Assembly (NCBI GenBank): GCA_000024525.1
Contig: CP001769.1
Location: forward strand, 5,737,001-5,801,000
DNA from: Spirosoma linguale DSM 74
Lineage (GTDB): Bacteria; Bacteroidota; Bacteroidia; Cytophagales; Spirosomataceae
Direction of reading: 5' to 3'
Length of the DNA stretch: 64,000 nucleotides
A program made the translations under genes and the position numbers. Each line of letters begins with the position of its first letter. The first letter of the stretch is position 1. Positions 63,499 to 64,000 of this stretch are shown piece after piece. Below the pieces are notes generated by a model that was not told the DNA's origin, searched no databases, and worked only from the letters and a program-made list of their open reading frames with translations.

Positions 63499-64000
63499 AT
63501 GCGTATACTGATTTTCGTTTTATTAAGTAGCCTGATGCTTACTCAGACCACTTTTGCCCAAAAAGATACACCCATCAACGTGGCGACCTATAACCTCCGC
63601 TACAACAACAAAGGCGACGGTATCAATGCCTGGCCGAATCGGAAAGAGAATGTGAAAGCCCTGATCCGGTTTCACGAATTCGATCTGTTCGGAACGCAGG
63701 AAGCACTGCGCGATCAGTTGAATGATGTAGCCGAACTGAATGAGTTCGCGTTTCTGGGTGCCGGTCGCGACGATGGGAAAGAAGCTGGAGAACACTCAGC
63801 CGTTTTCTACAGAAAAGATCGATTTAAGCCTTTGCAGTCGGGCAATTTCTGGCTAAGTGAAACGCCCGACAAACCCGGCAAAGGCTGGGATGCTACCTGC
63901 TGCAACCGCATCTGCTCGTGGGCGAAATTCAATGACCTGAAAACGAAGAAAGACTTCTATTTTTTCAGCGTTCACTTCGATCATCAGGGCGTAGAGGCCC
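63499..64000 (+). CDS. Secreted endonuclease/exonuclease/phosphatase family protein, 3' truncated by window edge
   Basis: 167 codons are visible from ATG 63499. A signal peptide (MRILIFVLLSSLMLTQTTFA) is followed by INVATYNLRYNN, the catalytic-core start of this superfamily, then DLFGTQEAL with the metal-binding Glu, AGEHSAVFYRKDRF and FYFFSVHFDHQG. The fold is shared by DNases, sphingomyelinases and sugar phosphatases. As it follows susC/susD, extracellular phosphate or nucleotide scavenging or glycan use is likely, but uncertain. Confidence 0.9.
   Translation, partial: MRILIFVLLSSLMLTQTTFAQKDTPINVATYNLRYNNKGDGINAWPNRKENVKALIRFHEFDLFGTQEALRDQLNDVAELNEFAFLGAGRDDGKEAGEHSAVFYRKDRFKPLQSGNFWLSETPDKPGKGWDATCCNRICSWAKFNDLKTKKDFYFFSVHFDHQGVEA

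Noticed and set aside
1..64000. tRNA, rRNA, insertion sequences and CRISPR arrays
   Set aside because: Gaps were read for cloverleaf-like or transposase-like sequence and none was recognised; no transposase frame is present.

Overview
The window comes from a member of the Bacteroidota, most likely a Cytophagales bacterium close to Spirosoma; the genus is inference. The evidence is a SusC/SusD pair, two proteins with type IX secretion sorting domains, a curli locus with csgE, csgF and csgG, DUF3078 and DUF3431 genes, and promoter boxes of the Bacteroidota form (TTG, about 20 nt, TAnnTTTG), best seen before rplM.

Region 1 (1-10.6 kb) is accessory and metabolic. The left edge cuts a lanthipeptide/thiopeptide-type dehydratase C-terminal domain that overlaps a 45-codon ORF. 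Next come a secreted alginate-lyase-family enzyme, a secreted PHP-like protein, a Tat-exported Gfo/Idh/MocA oxidoreductase, an aldo/keto reductase, signal peptidase I (lepB) and a GH127-type arabinofuranosidase.

Region 2 (11.2-26.5 kb) is a large cell-surface amyloid and adhesin locus. It holds two copies of a small secreted Q-rich protein, each just upstream of a curlin-repeat gene; the first curlin copy is a frameshifted remnant. Between the copies lie two very large type IX cargo adhesins with an almost identical C-terminal third, and a further curlin-repeat gene. Then follow another small curlin-like gene, csgE, csgF, csgG (with an added barrel-like C-terminus) and a CnaB-like/FN3/TolB-propeller lipoprotein.

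Region 3 (26.7-34.3 kb) has a second Gfo/Idh/MocA oxidoreductase, a heme c/FG-GAP lipoprotein, an oligopeptidase B-like enzyme, a DUF3431 protein and an M28 peptidase.

Region 4 (34.4-55.1 kb) is the division and cell wall (dcw) cluster: ftsL, ftsI, murE, mraY, then murD, ftsW, murG, murC, ftsQ, ftsA, ftsZ. Between mraY and murD sits a 6.4-kb block with rplM-rpsI, rpsB, tsf, an ECF sigma factor, a small protein, an MscS-type channel, a DUF3078 protein and mscL. mraZ and rsmH are not next to ftsL.

Region 5 (55.1-64 kb) has an AlkD-like DNA repair gene, ffh, a small secreted protein, a SusC/SusD pair and the start of a secreted endonuclease/exonuclease/phosphatase-family protein.

A feature cutting across the window is the number of long inverted repeats between genes, each with its own sequence; two have perfect 26- and 30-bp arms. 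No tRNA, rRNA, insertion sequence or CRISPR array was recognised.
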